NCBI RefSeq assembly: GCF_030269925.1
Contig: NC_085135.1
Span: 5,952,753 to 6,016,752 of the forward strand
DNA length: 64,000 nucleotides
Reading direction: 5' to 3'
Source: Bombyx mori
Lineage: Eukaryota; Arthropoda; Insecta; Lepidoptera; Bombycidae
Shown here: one piece after another, positions 31,310 through 42,465 of the stretch
Position numbering within the stretch: the stretch's first letter is position 1
How the letters are laid out: each line of letters opens with the position of its first letter
Notes under the pieces: model-generated
Databases searched by the model: none
What the model was told of the DNA's origin: nothing
What the model saw: only the letters and a program-made list of their open reading frames with translations
Position numbers and translations under genes: made by a program

Positions 31310-32302
31310 ATGTCGCTACCCGAAAGTGGAAATACTCCAACATCAGAAGAGGGAACACCACGTGACGAACAACGGCCTAATGACGTAATTCAAGCTATGG
31401 CAGACGCATTTAAAACCACGATGAACGATATGATGACTCAACTGTCTTACGATCATCGCGTAACCTTGACTGAAATGATCGGCACCATGAAATCAGAAAA
31501 AAATACGCGAGTGCGCATTGCCGACGTTTATTTTCCTACATATGACCCCGATTCTAGTACCGATGTACACGATTGGGTAGATCTTATTACACGTACTCAA
31601 GCAGAATATGGACTTCGAGATCATGAGGTACGATTAAAAGCAGCAAGTGTATTAAAAGGTCGTGCAAAGACATGGGCAGATAGTAGCCTCCTAAGGACAA
31701 CAACCTGGACGGAAATGCGGGATGACATGTTGCAAACTTTCGAACCCGAATCCAGGTACTTTGCAGATATTCTGAGTTATAGAAATTACACCATTGACGA
31801 GGCAGAAAACATTCAAGATTTTATTTCAAACGTGTGGCGTATGTTCAAAAGGATAGTAAAACCTCATCCAACGGAACAGGATGCAGTAGAATTTGTCATT
31901 GGGAGCATTGGAGATGAACGGATTCATACAGAACTGCTCAATAGCAAGTCAAATACTGTTCCGGAGTTAATTGCTATAGCCAAAACGTTTCGCAAACGAA
32001 AGAATATACCAACTAAACCGACTGAGTTCAGTAAGCAACCTCGTTTGAACTTTAATCGTGATAGATCCAACTTGACTTGTCATGTTTGTGGAAAAACAGG
32101 TCATTTTGCTGGATATTGCCCGGAAAATGCAATTCGACGTGGAACGTTTTCAGCATCAGGATCAGGAGCTTCTTTCTCATCAAGAGATTCGCCGGTACCA
32201 TCCATTAAGGAGTGTTCCTACTGTAAAGGGACTCGACACACTACAGAAAGATGTTTTAAAAGAATTGCTGACGAACAACACAGTAAAAGAGTGAATCTAT
32301 GA
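31310..32302 (+). CDS. Gypsy-A gag polyprotein
   Basis: 330 codons from the first ATG (31310), 40 nt after the LTR-A end. It has a retrotransposon gag domain (WVDLITRTQAEYGL, LKGRAKTWADSSLLR, MLQTFEPESRYF) and two CCHC knuckles near the C-terminus (CHVCGKTGHFAGYC, CSYCKGTRHTTERC). It would form the capsid and bind genomic RNA. The frame is open although the pol that follows is ruined. In Ty3/Gypsy elements gag commonly precedes a protease in another frame; I see no protease here. The first ~5 codons plus leader recur at 42752-42823 and 59958-60030. Confidence 0.82.
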   Translation: MSLPESGNTPTSEEGTPRDEQRPNDVIQAMADAFKTTMNDMMTQLSYDHRVTLTEMIGTMKSEKNTRVRIADVYFPTYDPDSSTDVHDWVDLITRTQAEYGLRDHEVRLKAASVLKGRAKTWADSSLLRTTTWTEMRDDMLQTFEPESRYFADILSYRNYTIDEAENIQDFISNVWRMFKRIVKPHPTEQDAVEFVIGSIGDERIHTELLNSKSNTVPELIAIAKTFRKRKNIPTKPTEFSKQPRLNFNRDRSNLTCHVCGKTGHFAGYCPENAIRRGTFSASGSGASFSSRDSPVPSIKECSYCKGTRHTTERCFKRIADEQHSKRVNL

Positions 32303-34400
32303 CGGAGTACTGAGACTAAGGCACATATTAATGCCTTCATGATAAAGACTGAACAAAACAAATTGGAAGAGCGAGGCAGATTTTTCTGCCATAGAAATCT
32401 GTATTGTGGCTTTCGGGACAAAGAAAAAATACATCGAAGTGTTTGAAAGGAATCTGTCCAGTCCCGACTTACTCTCACGCACAATTAATTAATCTGAGTG
32501 CACATTATTGATATTTTCATTTGTCTTGAATTTTGTGTTGAGCTAGACCACTAATCACTTACAAATTATTGTTTTCAGTTCAGTGAAATCATCAGAGAAA
32601 GGCTTTCGACAAACAAAGTGACCTCTGGGGAACTGAATATTTCATTTAAATAATGTTGTGGAACAGCGGCCCTACAAAATGAACTAGTAGAAATAAAAAT
32701 ACTCTACTTCTACATAATGCCCCGTTCGTATACCAGAAATTCACTAAAAGTACTGATAGAAGAAGCGACTCTGATTTACTTGGATAGCCTCCTTATGCTT
32801 GGAAGATTGGTAGAAGAAACTTTACAAAGATTGTACTAAGTACTTTGGGCCGAATGGCACCACTACGGGAATTGAAAAAATCAGGAACGAAATGGATATG
32901 GACTGCCTCTCACGAAGCAACAAGATTAAACATAATCGATTACCGTACCTGCGCGCTGCTTCATACCATGTTCAAAGAGGGCGTACCAATTGAACTTCAT
33001 ACAGATGCAAGTGATGCTGATCCAACTATCACTCATATGAATTGGAGACTGTGGCTGTTGTAAGATCCATAAAACCTTTATGTAACTTTTTATACGACAG
33101 AAAGCTCACTGTTGTCACAGACTGCAATGCTTTGAAAACCTTTCGATATATGCAAGAACTACTGCCACGTGTGCATCGGTGGTGGCCTTTTCTGCAAAAT
33201 GTTAACTTTGATGTCAAGTATCGTAAAAGAGAAAGACTAAAACACGTCAATTGTTTTAGTAAGAACCATATTACCCAGAAAACCCTTAACTTGACTTTGG
33301 ATAAAGACTGGTTAGTAATGAAACAGTACAGAGATCCTTTTTAAGTAGCCTAATCAATGATATCAAGAACAACGGCAATAAAAACACTGAATACTTAATC
33401 AGAGACGAAGTTTTGTGCCAAAAAGTTAAGCTGGAGAATGGAAGAACCAAGACTCTAAAAGCGGTACCACAATGCTACCAATGGAGTATCATAAATAATT
33501 ACCACAAAGTTTTAAAACACTTTGGCTGGGAGAAAGCACTCGAAAAACTCAAAGAACACTTCTGGTCTGACAAATTGAGCTCAAAAGTTCGCAGCTTCAT
33601 AGACAATTGCGTGGTTTGTAAAACTATGAAAAGTACTTCAGGCACAGCACAGACAATTCACGTAGATATCTCTGGGAAATTGAGTGGACCTGAAAAAGAA
33701 TACGTCTTTGTACGGTTGTTGCCTTTTCCAAATTGTTTTATTAAAGCATGCTACTAAGAAAAGTCAAGAATCGGCCTTGCAACATTTGTATTTCTTTTTG
33801 GAACTCTCAAGAGGATAATCGTTGATGGTAATGGTGCATTCGTGTCCTAATATAAACAATACTGTAAACAGTACGGCATTACACTGCACCACATCGTAGC
33901 ATACACGAATAGATCAAACGGCCAGGCCAAAAGAATTTTCCGCATCATTAAAGATGGACTCACTGTCATTAGTAATATTCAGCAGGATCACTGGGAACAC
34001 AACTTGCTATTAACTGTACAGTACCTATCCAAAGCAACTGGGAAAGCACCTATGGAATGGAGCTAATTTCAATTATTGATGAAGAAAATGAGAGTTAATC
34101 CTAAATTTTCTGTAAAATAGTGTCTGAAAGGATGACCGAACGGGCAGAGAAAACTAAAGCTAAATTTGATAGCACTAAAGCAAAAATGAAAGGAATTGAC
34201 TAGGGTCAATACGATTTAACCCTTCCGGTTGGGAACCAAAGTAAGTCAAAAAGTTCGGGGGTTACGAGATAAAGAAGGTCCTTCCTAATGACCGATACGA
34301 GGTCAAGAAAATCACAGAACGTGGACCCAAAAGTAGCCCATGAAAATTACAAGCAGCTCCAAACTATGGAAAACAGAATGAGATTGCCGTGTCGGCGTAT
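32303..34400 (+). pseudogene. Gypsy-A pol, heavily decayed
   Basis: Fragments in several plus frames: RT remnants near 32715-32835 (NAPFVYQKFTKS, then LIYLDSLLML in place of YxDD), RNase H near 33042-33250 (ETVAVVRSIK, LTVVTDCNALKTF, CFSKNH), integrase zinc-binding region near 33485-33635 (IDNCVVCKTMKS) and integrase core near 33870-34060 (RSNGQAKRIFRII, where Lys stands in place of the usual catalytic Glu). Stops and frameshifts separate them. Protease and most of the RT are missing. No function remains. Gene order RT-RNase H-integrase places it in Ty3/Gypsy. Confidence 0.78.
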
Positions 34401-34459
34401 GAATTTCCATTAGAAGAGATCAATGAGATACAATTTTTGGAATGAGGATTCTCTTTGTA

Positions 34460-35100
34460 ACTTTGAACGCCAGCGAAGAGGCTTGGTTGTTCCAATATTA
34501 TTGATGACATGTAAGCCAGACTTTGAACACCAGCGCGTAGGCTTGGTTGTTGCAATATTAGTAATGGCGTGTAGGCCTAAGTCTGAACACCAGCGCTTGG
34601 GCTTGGTTGTTGATGCCGTGTAGGCCAGACTTTAAACATCAGCGTGTAGGCCAGAGTTTGAACACCAGCGTGTAGGCCTAAGTTTGAACACCAGCGTGGA
34701 GGCTTGGTTGTTGATGGCGTGTAGGCCAGAGTTTGAACACCAGCGTGTAGGCTTGGTTGTTCCAATATAAGTAATGGCGTGTAGGCCTAAGTCTGAACAC
34801 CAGCACTTGGGCTTGGTTGTTGATGCCGTGTAGGCCAGACTTTGAACACCAGCGTGTAGGCTTGGTTGTTACAATATGAGTAATGGCGTGTAGGCCTAAG
34901 TTTGAACACCAACGTGGAGGCTTGGTTGTTGATGGCATGTAGGCCAGAGTTTGAACACCAGCGTGTAGGCTTGGTTGTTGCAATACGAGTAATGGCGTGT
35001 AGGCCTAACTTTGAACACCAGCGTGGAGGCTTGGTTGTTGCAAAATTATCAATGGTGTTGAGGCCATACTTTGAACACTAGCGTGGAGGCTTAGTTGTTA
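34460..35100. repeat. Minisatellite, ~60-bp units
   Basis: GAACACCAGCG recurs more than ten times, alternating with GGCTTGGTTGTTG, TAATGGCGTGTAGGCC and CCAGAGTTT blocks; some units are half length. It lies between decayed pol and the 3' LTR-A. Open frames over it on either strand follow from the repeat and are not genes. Bases 35101-35204 are unique and featureless. Confidence 0.85.
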
Positions 35101-35204
35101 CAATGTATGGTGTCGATACCCAACTTAAGTACCACTACCAAGATTCAAGTAATTTATCATTACAGGACTAATGCCGCAGAGACGCGTCAATTGCAGAATG
35201 GCCG

Positions 35205-35612
35205 TGTCGGCGCGCGGCTTAGGTCACAAAGCACATCCGCACCCTTTGTCAGTGAGCGCCGCCGGCACACTTGCAACGGTCGACGGCAGGCGGCTTGGAT
35301 CACAGAGGGCGTCGGCACCCTTTGATGGCTCGGGTCACCGGCATATTTGCAACGATCAACGGCAGGCGGCTTGGATCACAGAGCGCACCGGCACCCTTTG
35401 ACGGCTCCGGTCACCGGTACACTTGCAACGTTCGTGGCGGTCGGCTTAGAACACACACCGCAGCGGCACCCTTTGATGGTGCGGGTCGCCGGCACACTTC
35501 AACGTTCGTGGCGGGCGGCTCGGATCACACACCGCAGCGGCACCCTTTGATGGCGCGAGTTTCCGGCATACTTGCTGACTATAAAAAGAGCTGCTGTACA
35601 ATCCTTAGGTCA
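35205..35612 (+). repeat. LTR-A, 3' copy (first part) with ~66-bp tandem repeats
   Basis: It starts TGTCGGCGCGCGGC like 20883. It contains about five imperfect ~66-bp units built from GGCTTRGATCACA, GGCACCCTTTGATGGC, CGGGTCGCCGGCACACTTGC and AACGTTCG; the 5' LTR-A has about two. The TATA box and ATCCTTAGGTCA follow. The rest of this LTR lies at 42678-42751 beyond LINE-J copies C and D. Confidence 0.72.
35580..35586 (+). promoter_or_regulatory. TATA box of LTR-A (3' copy)
   Basis: TATAAAA with the same context as 26122-26128; LINE-J copy C begins 33 nt after its first base. Confidence 0.58.
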
Positions 35613-37608
35613 CATACTGGCGACTAGCTAGGACTCTCAAATCCGAAACTACCGCTACTATGCCTCCCCTCGTACGCCCTTCAGGCCAACCACCGGCATT
35701 CGATGACGATGACAAGGCTGAGCTGCTGGCCGATGCACTGCAAGAGCAGTGCACCACCAGCACTCAACACGCGGACCCCGAACACACCGAGTTAGTCGAC
35801 AGGGAGGTCGAGCGCAGAGCTTCCCTGCCGCCCTCTGACGCGTTACCCCCCATTACCACTGACGAAGTTAGAGACGCGATCCACAATCTCCAACCTAGGA
35901 AGGCATCCGGCTCCGACGGCATCCGCAACCGCGCGCTAAAACTCTTGCCAGTCCAACTGATAGCAATGTTGGCTACAATTTTAAATGCCGCTATGACGCA
36001 CTGCATCTTTCCCGCGGTGTGGAAAGAAGCGGACGTTATCGGTATACATAAGCCGGGCAAACCGACAAACGAAACATCTAGTTACCGTCCGATTAGTCTC
36101 CTCCCGACGATAGGCAAAATTTACGAACGGCTCCTTCGGAAACGCCTCTGGGACTTCGTTACCGCGAATAAAATTCTAATAGACGAGCAGTTTGGCTTCC
36201 GCGCTAAGCACTCGTGCGTACAACAAGTGCACCGCCTCACGGAGCACATCTTAATAGGGCTAAATAGGCGTAAACAAATCCCGACCGGCGCCCTCTTCTT
36301 CGATATCGCGAAGGCGTTCGACAAAGTCTGGCACAACGGTTTGATCTACAAACTGTACAACATGGGAGTGCCAGACAGACTCGTGCTCATCATACGAGAC
36401 TTCTTGTCGAACCGTTTGTTTCGATATCGAGTAGAGGGAACTCGCTCTCGCCCCCGTCATCTGACTGCCGGAGTCCCGCAAGGCTCCGCGCTCTCCCCGT
36501 TATTATTTAGTTTGTATATCAATGATATACCCCGGTCTCCGGAGACCCATCTAGCGCTCTTCGCCGATGACACGGCTATCTACTACTCGTGTAGGAAGAT
36601 GTCGTTGCTACATCGGCAACTCCAGATCGCAGTAGCCACCATGGGACAGTGGTTCCGGAAGTGGCGCATCGACATCAACCCCACGAAAAGCACAGCGGTG
36701 CTCTTCAAAAGGGGTCGCCCTCCGAATACCACTTCGAGCATCCCACTCCCTAATAGGCGCGCAAACACCTCCGCCGTTAGCCCCGTTACTCTCTTTGGCC
36801 AGCCCATACCGTGGGCCTCGCAGGTCAAATACCTAGGCGTCACCCTCGACAGAGGGATGACATTCCGTCCCCATATTAAAACGGTACGCGACCGTGCCGC
36901 CTTCATATTAGGACGTCTCTACCCTATGCTTTGCAAGCGAAGCAAACTGTCCCTCCGTAATAAGGTAACTCTCTACAAAACTTGCATACGCCCCGTTATG
37001 ACGTATGCAAGCGTAGTGTTCGCTCACGCAGCCCGCACCAACTTGAAGCCCCTTCAGGTTATTCAATCAAAATTCTGCAGGATAGCCGTCGGAGCGCCAT
37101 GGTTCCTTAGGAATGTGGATCTCCACGATGACCTGGAGCTCGACTCATTTAGTAAGTATCTACAGTCGGCATCGCTGCGCCATTTTGAGAAGGCGGCACG
37201 ACATGAGAACCCTCTCATCGTAGCCGCTGGAAATTACATACCCGACCCAGTAGACCGAATGGTAAACCGTCGACGTCGCCCAAAGCACGTCATTACGGAT
37301 CCTCCTGATCCATTAACGGTGCTCTTAGGCACCACAAGCACCGGTCACCGTCCTCGTCGAACCCGTCGCTTGCGACGAAGGGCTCGACGAGCGAACTAAC
37401 CCATAGACACAGCCCACTGAGTTTCTCGCCGGATCTTCTCAGTGGGTCGCGTTTCCGATCCGGTGGTAGATTCTGCGAAGCACTGCTCTTGCTAGGGTCA
37501 GTGTTAGCAACTCTCCGGTTGAGCCCCGCGAGCTCACCTACAAACGTTAGGGTGAAGCTGAAATAGCCTCTCAAGGCTATCAGCATAGGTAGGGAAAAAA
37601 AAAAAAAA
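35613..37608 (+). mobile_element. LINE-J copy C, 5'-truncated
   Basis: It begins inside ORF2 (CATACTGGCGACTAGC) and ends with 3' UTR and poly-A. The target duplication ATCCTTAGGTCA is at 35601-35612 and 37609-37620. Copy D starts directly after the second duplication. Confidence 0.92.
35614..37399 (+). pseudogene. LINE-J copy C ORF2, C-terminal ~590 residues
   Basis: The frame is open from the truncation to the stop at 37399; the first internal Met is at 35660. The RT (FADD near 36560) and the C-terminal domain are intact, but the endonuclease is missing, so it cannot retrotranspose. Sequence is close to the copy A/E type (PLPNRRANTS, PIPWASQVKY). Confidence 0.88.
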
Positions 37609-37957
37609 ATCCTTAGGTCAACATTCCGATTTGAGCAACCGACGCGCGTGGACGTGCTCATTGTTTTGTCGGAAGTGACTACCGGTGATAATAGATCATT
37701 GTTCGTGGCACATCTGTGGCCCAAGTGTTTCTCGGAATTTGTACCTGCGCCTAATTGCAAGGCATTGCCGCCCGGGAACTGTGCAGTGGTTCTATTCACT
37801 CTAATTCTATTCTATTTATTCTATTCACTAAAATTTCTAAAATTCCTAGAATCGCTTCGGCCAATTTAGTGTTACCGACGCAGGGGCCTCGCCGCAAGGC
37901 GAGCGCGTGTTTAAGTCCCGGGGCCGCCCCCCCCCCCCGGGCGAAAATCACGTAAAG

Positions 37958-39562
37958 ATGGAGGAAAAACTTTTCATCGACTTCATTCGGGAAAAATATC
38001 CGTCAATCGCGCCCGAATTCGAAGCCTATAGGGCCTCATTTGGTAAATATTCTCCCCCCGCATCTCTCGCCGCCGTCGCCAAACATGCCTCGCAGGCATG
38101 CCTCGCGTGCCCCGCCGCCGGTCCGTGTTCAAGCGCACGTACGCACGCCGCCGCCGTAGCGTCTAACGCCCCCGCCCCCGCTACCTCCGCGCCCGCGTCA
38201 ATCACGTCAGTTTCGTCCGTCGCGACCTCAATAGCGTCTAGTTCAGGCTCCGATACCGAATCGGAGATGGACTTCGAGTCCGCAACTAGCCCTCAACCCG
38301 GAACCTCGGATGGGTTCCAAACTGTAACGCGCGGTAAAAAGCGTACTCGCGTCGTGGAGTCCCGGAGCTCCATGACGAAGCAAACGAAGTCCGCGACCGC
38401 CTCCCGACCGCAGGTAGTCGTAACGCCGGAGTCGGACTCCGCCCGCCGCGTAATCCCACCGCCGCGCCCAAAAACCGCGCCCGCGCCTAAAACAGTTGTC
38501 CCGCCCCCGCTGATACTCCAGGAGAAGTCAGCGTGGAATCGCGTATCCCAGGCCCTTCAGGCCAACAAAATTAATTATACCCATGCGCGTAACGTCGCGC
38601 ATGGGATTCAGATTAAGGTCGCAACGCCGGGCGACCATAGGGCCCTCTCTGCTTACCTCCGAAAGGAGAACATAGGTTATCACACCTATGCTCTTCAGGA
38701 GGACCGCGAACTCCGCGTAGTGATACGTGGAGTCCCCAAGGAACTCGACATAGACTACGTAAAGGAGGATCTGATCGGTCAGTCCCTCCCAATAATTAGT
38801 GTGCACCGGATGCACAGCGGACGCGGCAGACAGCCGTACAATATGATTCTCGTCGCGCTAGAATCAACCCCGGAGGCAAAGAAAAGAATCTCATGTCTCA
38901 AAACGATATGCGGCCTCTCCGGGGTCACCATCGAAGCCCCCCATAAACGTGGTACTCCCGGGCAGTGCCACAGGTGCCAGCTCTATGGCCACTCAGCGCG
39001 TAATTGCCACGCGCGCCCCCGCTGCGTGAAATGCCTCGGCGATCACGCAACCACAGAATGTTCGCGTGTTAGGGAAACCGCGACGGAACCCCCAAGCTGT
39101 GTCCTATGCCTTAAGCAAGGGCACCCGGCAAACTACCGCGGATGTCCTAGGGCTCCGCGTAAACGCCCGAACCACCCAGCCCCCCGAACCGTCGACCCAA
39201 AGACTTCGGCGCCTTCAGTGCCGAAACCAGCCTTCGTACCGGCTGCGGTTCCCACCGTCTCGGCGTGGAAAAAACCGCTGCCGTATACGAAGGAGGGAAC
39301 ACAAAACGTACCCCAGCTCCCGCCTGCGACACGTCACGCGCCTCAGCCCCTGCTCGCACCTCGCCCCGCGCCCGCGTACCGCCCCCCGCAACCCTCAGTC
39401 GTCAACGACTTCGCGCTCGTGCGCGACTTCGTCACCGCGGTAAACTTTGACCGTCTGCGATCGTTCGCAGATGCTATCCGTAGGTCGGTAACCCCCGAAC
39501 AGCGGCTCGCGGCCGCTTTCGATCACATGGACGTCTACGAGTCCGTGTCTCGCACGTTATAA
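37958..39562 (+). CDS. LINE-J copy D ORF1
   Basis: 534 codons from the conserved ATG at 37958. An earlier in-frame ATG at 37907 exists here because of the length of the C-run in the 5' UTR; other copies do not keep it in frame, so I choose 37958. PRE_C2HC-like domain and three zinc knuckles (near 38965-39150) as in copies A and B. It should bind LINE RNA. Confidence 0.9.
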   Translation: MEEKLFIDFIREKYPSIAPEFEAYRASFGKYSPPASLAAVAKHASQACLACPAAGPCSSARTHAAAVASNAPAPATSAPASITSVSSVATSIASSSGSDTESEMDFESATSPQPGTSDGFQTVTRGKKRTRVVESRSSMTKQTKSATASRPQVVVTPESDSARRVIPPPRPKTAPAPKTVVPPPLILQEKSAWNRVSQALQANKINYTHARNVAHGIQIKVATPGDHRALSAYLRKENIGYHTYALQEDRELRVVIRGVPKELDIDYVKEDLIGQSLPIISVHRMHSGRGRQPYNMILVALESTPEAKKRISCLKTICGLSGVTIEAPHKRGTPGQCHRCQLYGHSARNCHARPRCVKCLGDHATTECSRVRETATEPPSCVLCLKQGHPANYRGCPRAPRKRPNHPAPRTVDPKTSAPSVPKPAFVPAAVPTVSAWKKPLPYTKEGTQNVPQLPPATRHAPQPLLAPRPAPAYRPPQPSVVNDFALVRDFVTAVNFDRLRSFADAIRRSVTPEQRLAAAFDHMDVYESVSRTL

Positions 39563-39582
39563 AAATTCTTTACCGGTAATCA

Positions 39583-42465
39583 ATGGCGCAAAAAGGTAGA
39601 GAAAAACCGTATTCCTTTACGTTAGCATTCTACAATGCTAACGGACTCGCGCGGCAACGCGATCAAATTTTCGAATTCCTCCGCGACAATCTTGTAGATA
39701 TTTTGTTAGTGCAGGAGACCTGTCTGAAGCCCTCGCGTCGTGACCCGAAAGTCGCGAATTACGTCATGGTTAGGAATGACAGACTCACCGCCTCCAAAGG
39801 CGGGACTGCCATTTACTATAGGCGGGCCCTGCACGTTGTCCCTCTCGATACTCCCTCGCTCTTACATATCGAGGCGTCAGTGTGCCGTATCTCGCTGACG
39901 GGACACCAGCCGATCGTCATCGCATCCGTTTATCTCCCCCCGGACAAGCCCCTCCTGAGCAGTGACATCGAGTCACTGTTCGGCATGGGAGACTCCGTCA
40001 TCCTGGCAGGCGATTTAAATTGCCACCACACTAGGTGGAACTGCCATCGTACGAACGTTAACGGTAGGCGTCTCGACGCGTTTATAGACGACCTCACTTT
40101 TGAAGTAGTCGGTCCCCCAACTCCAACATGTTATCCGTATAACATCGCGCTCCGTCCGAGCACTATAGACCTGGCATTGCTTAGGAACGTAACTCTGCGC
40201 TTACGTTCCATCGAAGCACTGTCAGAGCTCGACTCAGACCACCGACCTGTCCTTATGCAGCTCGGTCGCCCTCACAACCCAGCCACTGTTACGAGGAACA
40301 TGGTGGATTGGAATAAGCTGGGCACGTGCCTAGCCGAAGCCGCTCCGCCAATCCTCCCTTACGGCCCGGATTCGAATCTATCCCCCGAGGACACCGTCGA
40401 ATCCATAAACATCATTACCGATCACATCTCTTCCGCGATCATTAGATCTTCAAAAGAAGTCGATGTGGAGGACAGCTTCCACCGCATCAGACTGTCCTCC
40501 GAACTTAGGAATCTCTTAAGAGTTAGGAACGCGGCAATCCGGGCCTACGATCGGCTTCCCACGCATTCAAACCGGATTCGGATGCGTCGTCTACAACGCG
40601 AAGTCCACTCCCGCCTAAGCGACGCGCGTAACGATAATTGGCATAGTTATTTAGAACAACTCGCGCCCTCCCACCAAGCATACTGGCGACTAGCTAGGAC
40701 TCTCAAATCCGAAACTACCGCTACTATGCCTCCCCTCGTACGCCTTTCAGGCCAACCACCGGCATTCGATGACGATGACAAGGCTGAGCTGCTGGCCGAT
40801 GCACTGCAAGAGCAGTGTACCACCAGCACTCAACACGCGGACCCCGAACACACCGAGTTAGTCGACAGGGAGGTCGAGCGCAGAGCTTCCCTGCCGCCCT
40901 CGGACGCGTTACCCCCCATTACCACTGACGAAGTTAGAGACGCGATCCACAATCTCCAACCTAGGAAGGCATCCGGCTCCGACGGCATTCGCAACCGCGC
41001 GCTAAAACTCTTGCCAGTCCAACTGATAGCAATGTTGGCTACAATTTTAAATGCCGCTATGACGCACTGCATCTTTCCCGCGGTGTGGAAAGAAGCGGAC
41101 GTTATCGGTATACATAAGCCGGGCAAACCGACAAACGAAACATCTAGTTACCGTCCGATTAGTCTCCTCCCGACGATAGGAAAAATTTACGAACGGCTCC
41201 TTAGGAAACGCCTCTGGGATTTTGTTACCGCGAACAAAATTCTCATAGACGAACAGTTCGGATTCCGCTCTAAACACTCGTGCGTACAACAAGTGCACCG
41301 CCTCACGGAGCACATCCTGATAGGACTAAATAGGCGTAAACAAATCCCGACCGGCGCCCTCTTCTTCGACATCGCGAAGGCGTTCGACAAAGTCTGGCAC
41401 AACGGTTTAATTTACAAACTGTACAACATGGGAGTGCCAGACAGACTTGTGCTCATCATACGAGACTTCTTGTCGAACCGTTCGTTTCGATATCGAGTAG
41501 AGGGAACTCGTTCTCGTCCCCGTCAACTGACTGCCGGAGTCCCGCAAGGCTCCGCGCTCTCCCCGTTATTATTTAGTTTGTATATCAATGATATACCCCG
41601 GTCTCCCGAGACCCATCTAGCGCTCTTCGCCGATGACACGGCTATCTACTACTCGTGTAGGAAGATGTCGCTGCTTCATCGGCGACTCCAGATCGCAGTA
41701 GCCACCATGGGACAGTGGTTCCGGAAGTGGCGAATTGACATCAACCCCACGAAAAGCGCAGCGGTGCTCTTCAAAAGGGGTCGCCCTCCGAACATCACTT
41801 CGAGCATCCCACTCCGTAGTAGGCGCGCAAACACCTCCGCCGTTAGTCCCATCATTCTCTTTGGCCAGCCCATACCGTGGGTCTCGAAGGTCAAATATCT
41901 AGGCGTCACCCTCGACAGAGGGATGACATTCCGTCCCCATATAAAAACGGTACGCGACCGCGCCGCGTTTATTCTAGGACGACTCTATCCAATGCTTTGT
42001 AGTCGAAGCAAACTGTCCCTCCGCAATAAGGTAACTCTCTACAAAACTTGTATACGCCCCGTCATGACGTATGCAAGCGTAGTGTTCGCTCACGCAGCCC
42101 GCACCCACTTGAAATCCCTTCAGGTTATTCAATCACAATTCTGCAGGATAGCCGTCGGAGCGCCATGGTTCCTTAGGAATGTGGATCTCCATGATGACCT
42201 GGAGCTCGACTCATTTAGTAAGTATCTACAGTCGGCATCGCTGCGCCATTTTGAGAAGGCGGCACGACATGAGAACCCTCTCATCGTAGCCGCTGGAAAT
42301 TACATACCCGACCCAGTAGACCGAATGGTAAACCGTCGACGTCGCCCAAAGCACGTCATTACGGATCCTCCTGATCCATTAACGGTGCTCTTAGGCACCA
42401 CAAGCACCGGTCACCGTCCTCGTCGAACCCGTCGCTTGCGACGAAGGGCTCGACGAGCGAACTAA
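39583..42465 (+). CDS. LINE-J copy D ORF2, endonuclease/reverse transcriptase
   Basis: 960 codons, open, with all endonuclease and RT motifs (FADD near 41626). It shares the B-type 3' section (PLRSRRANTS, YPMLCSRSK). It starts 20 nt after ORF1, as in every intact copy. One of three apparently complete ORF2 genes in the window. Confidence 0.92.
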   Translation: MAQKGREKPYSFTLAFYNANGLARQRDQIFEFLRDNLVDILLVQETCLKPSRRDPKVANYVMVRNDRLTASKGGTAIYYRRALHVVPLDTPSLLHIEASVCRISLTGHQPIVIASVYLPPDKPLLSSDIESLFGMGDSVILAGDLNCHHTRWNCHRTNVNGRRLDAFIDDLTFEVVGPPTPTCYPYNIALRPSTIDLALLRNVTLRLRSIEALSELDSDHRPVLMQLGRPHNPATVTRNMVDWNKLGTCLAEAAPPILPYGPDSNLSPEDTVESINIITDHISSAIIRSSKEVDVEDSFHRIRLSSELRNLLRVRNAAIRAYDRLPTHSNRIRMRRLQREVHSRLSDARNDNWHSYLEQLAPSHQAYWRLARTLKSETTATMPPLVRLSGQPPAFDDDDKAELLADALQEQCTTSTQHADPEHTELVDREVERRASLPPSDALPPITTDEVRDAIHNLQPRKASGSDGIRNRALKLLPVQLIAMLATILNAAMTHCIFPAVWKEADVIGIHKPGKPTNETSSYRPISLLPTIGKIYERLLRKRLWDFVTANKILIDEQFGFRSKHSCVQQVHRLTEHILIGLNRRKQIPTGALFFDIAKAFDKVWHNGLIYKLYNMGVPDRLVLIIRDFLSNRSFRYRVEGTRSRPRQLTAGVPQGSALSPLLFSLYINDIPRSPETHLALFADDTAIYYSCRKMSLLHRRLQIAVATMGQWFRKWRIDINPTKSAAVLFKRGRPPNITSSIPLRSRRANTSAVSPIILFGQPIPWVSKVKYLGVTLDRGMTFRPHIKTVRDRAAFILGRLYPMLCSRSKLSLRNKVTLYKTCIRPVMTYASVVFAHAARTHLKSLQVIQSQFCRIAVGAPWFLRNVDLHDDLELDSFSKYLQSASLRHFEKAARHENPLIVAAGNYIPDPVDRMVNRRRRPKHVITDPPDPLTVLLGTTSTGHRPRRTRRLRRRARRAN

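Noticed and set aside
34364..34983. Minus frames over the minisatellite reading repeated QPSLHAGVQT
   Set aside because: Coding only by virtue of the repeat period; no start context or family resemblance.
34460..35100. CRISPR-like array
   Set aside because: The units are contiguous and degenerate without unique spacers, and the genome is eukaryotic.
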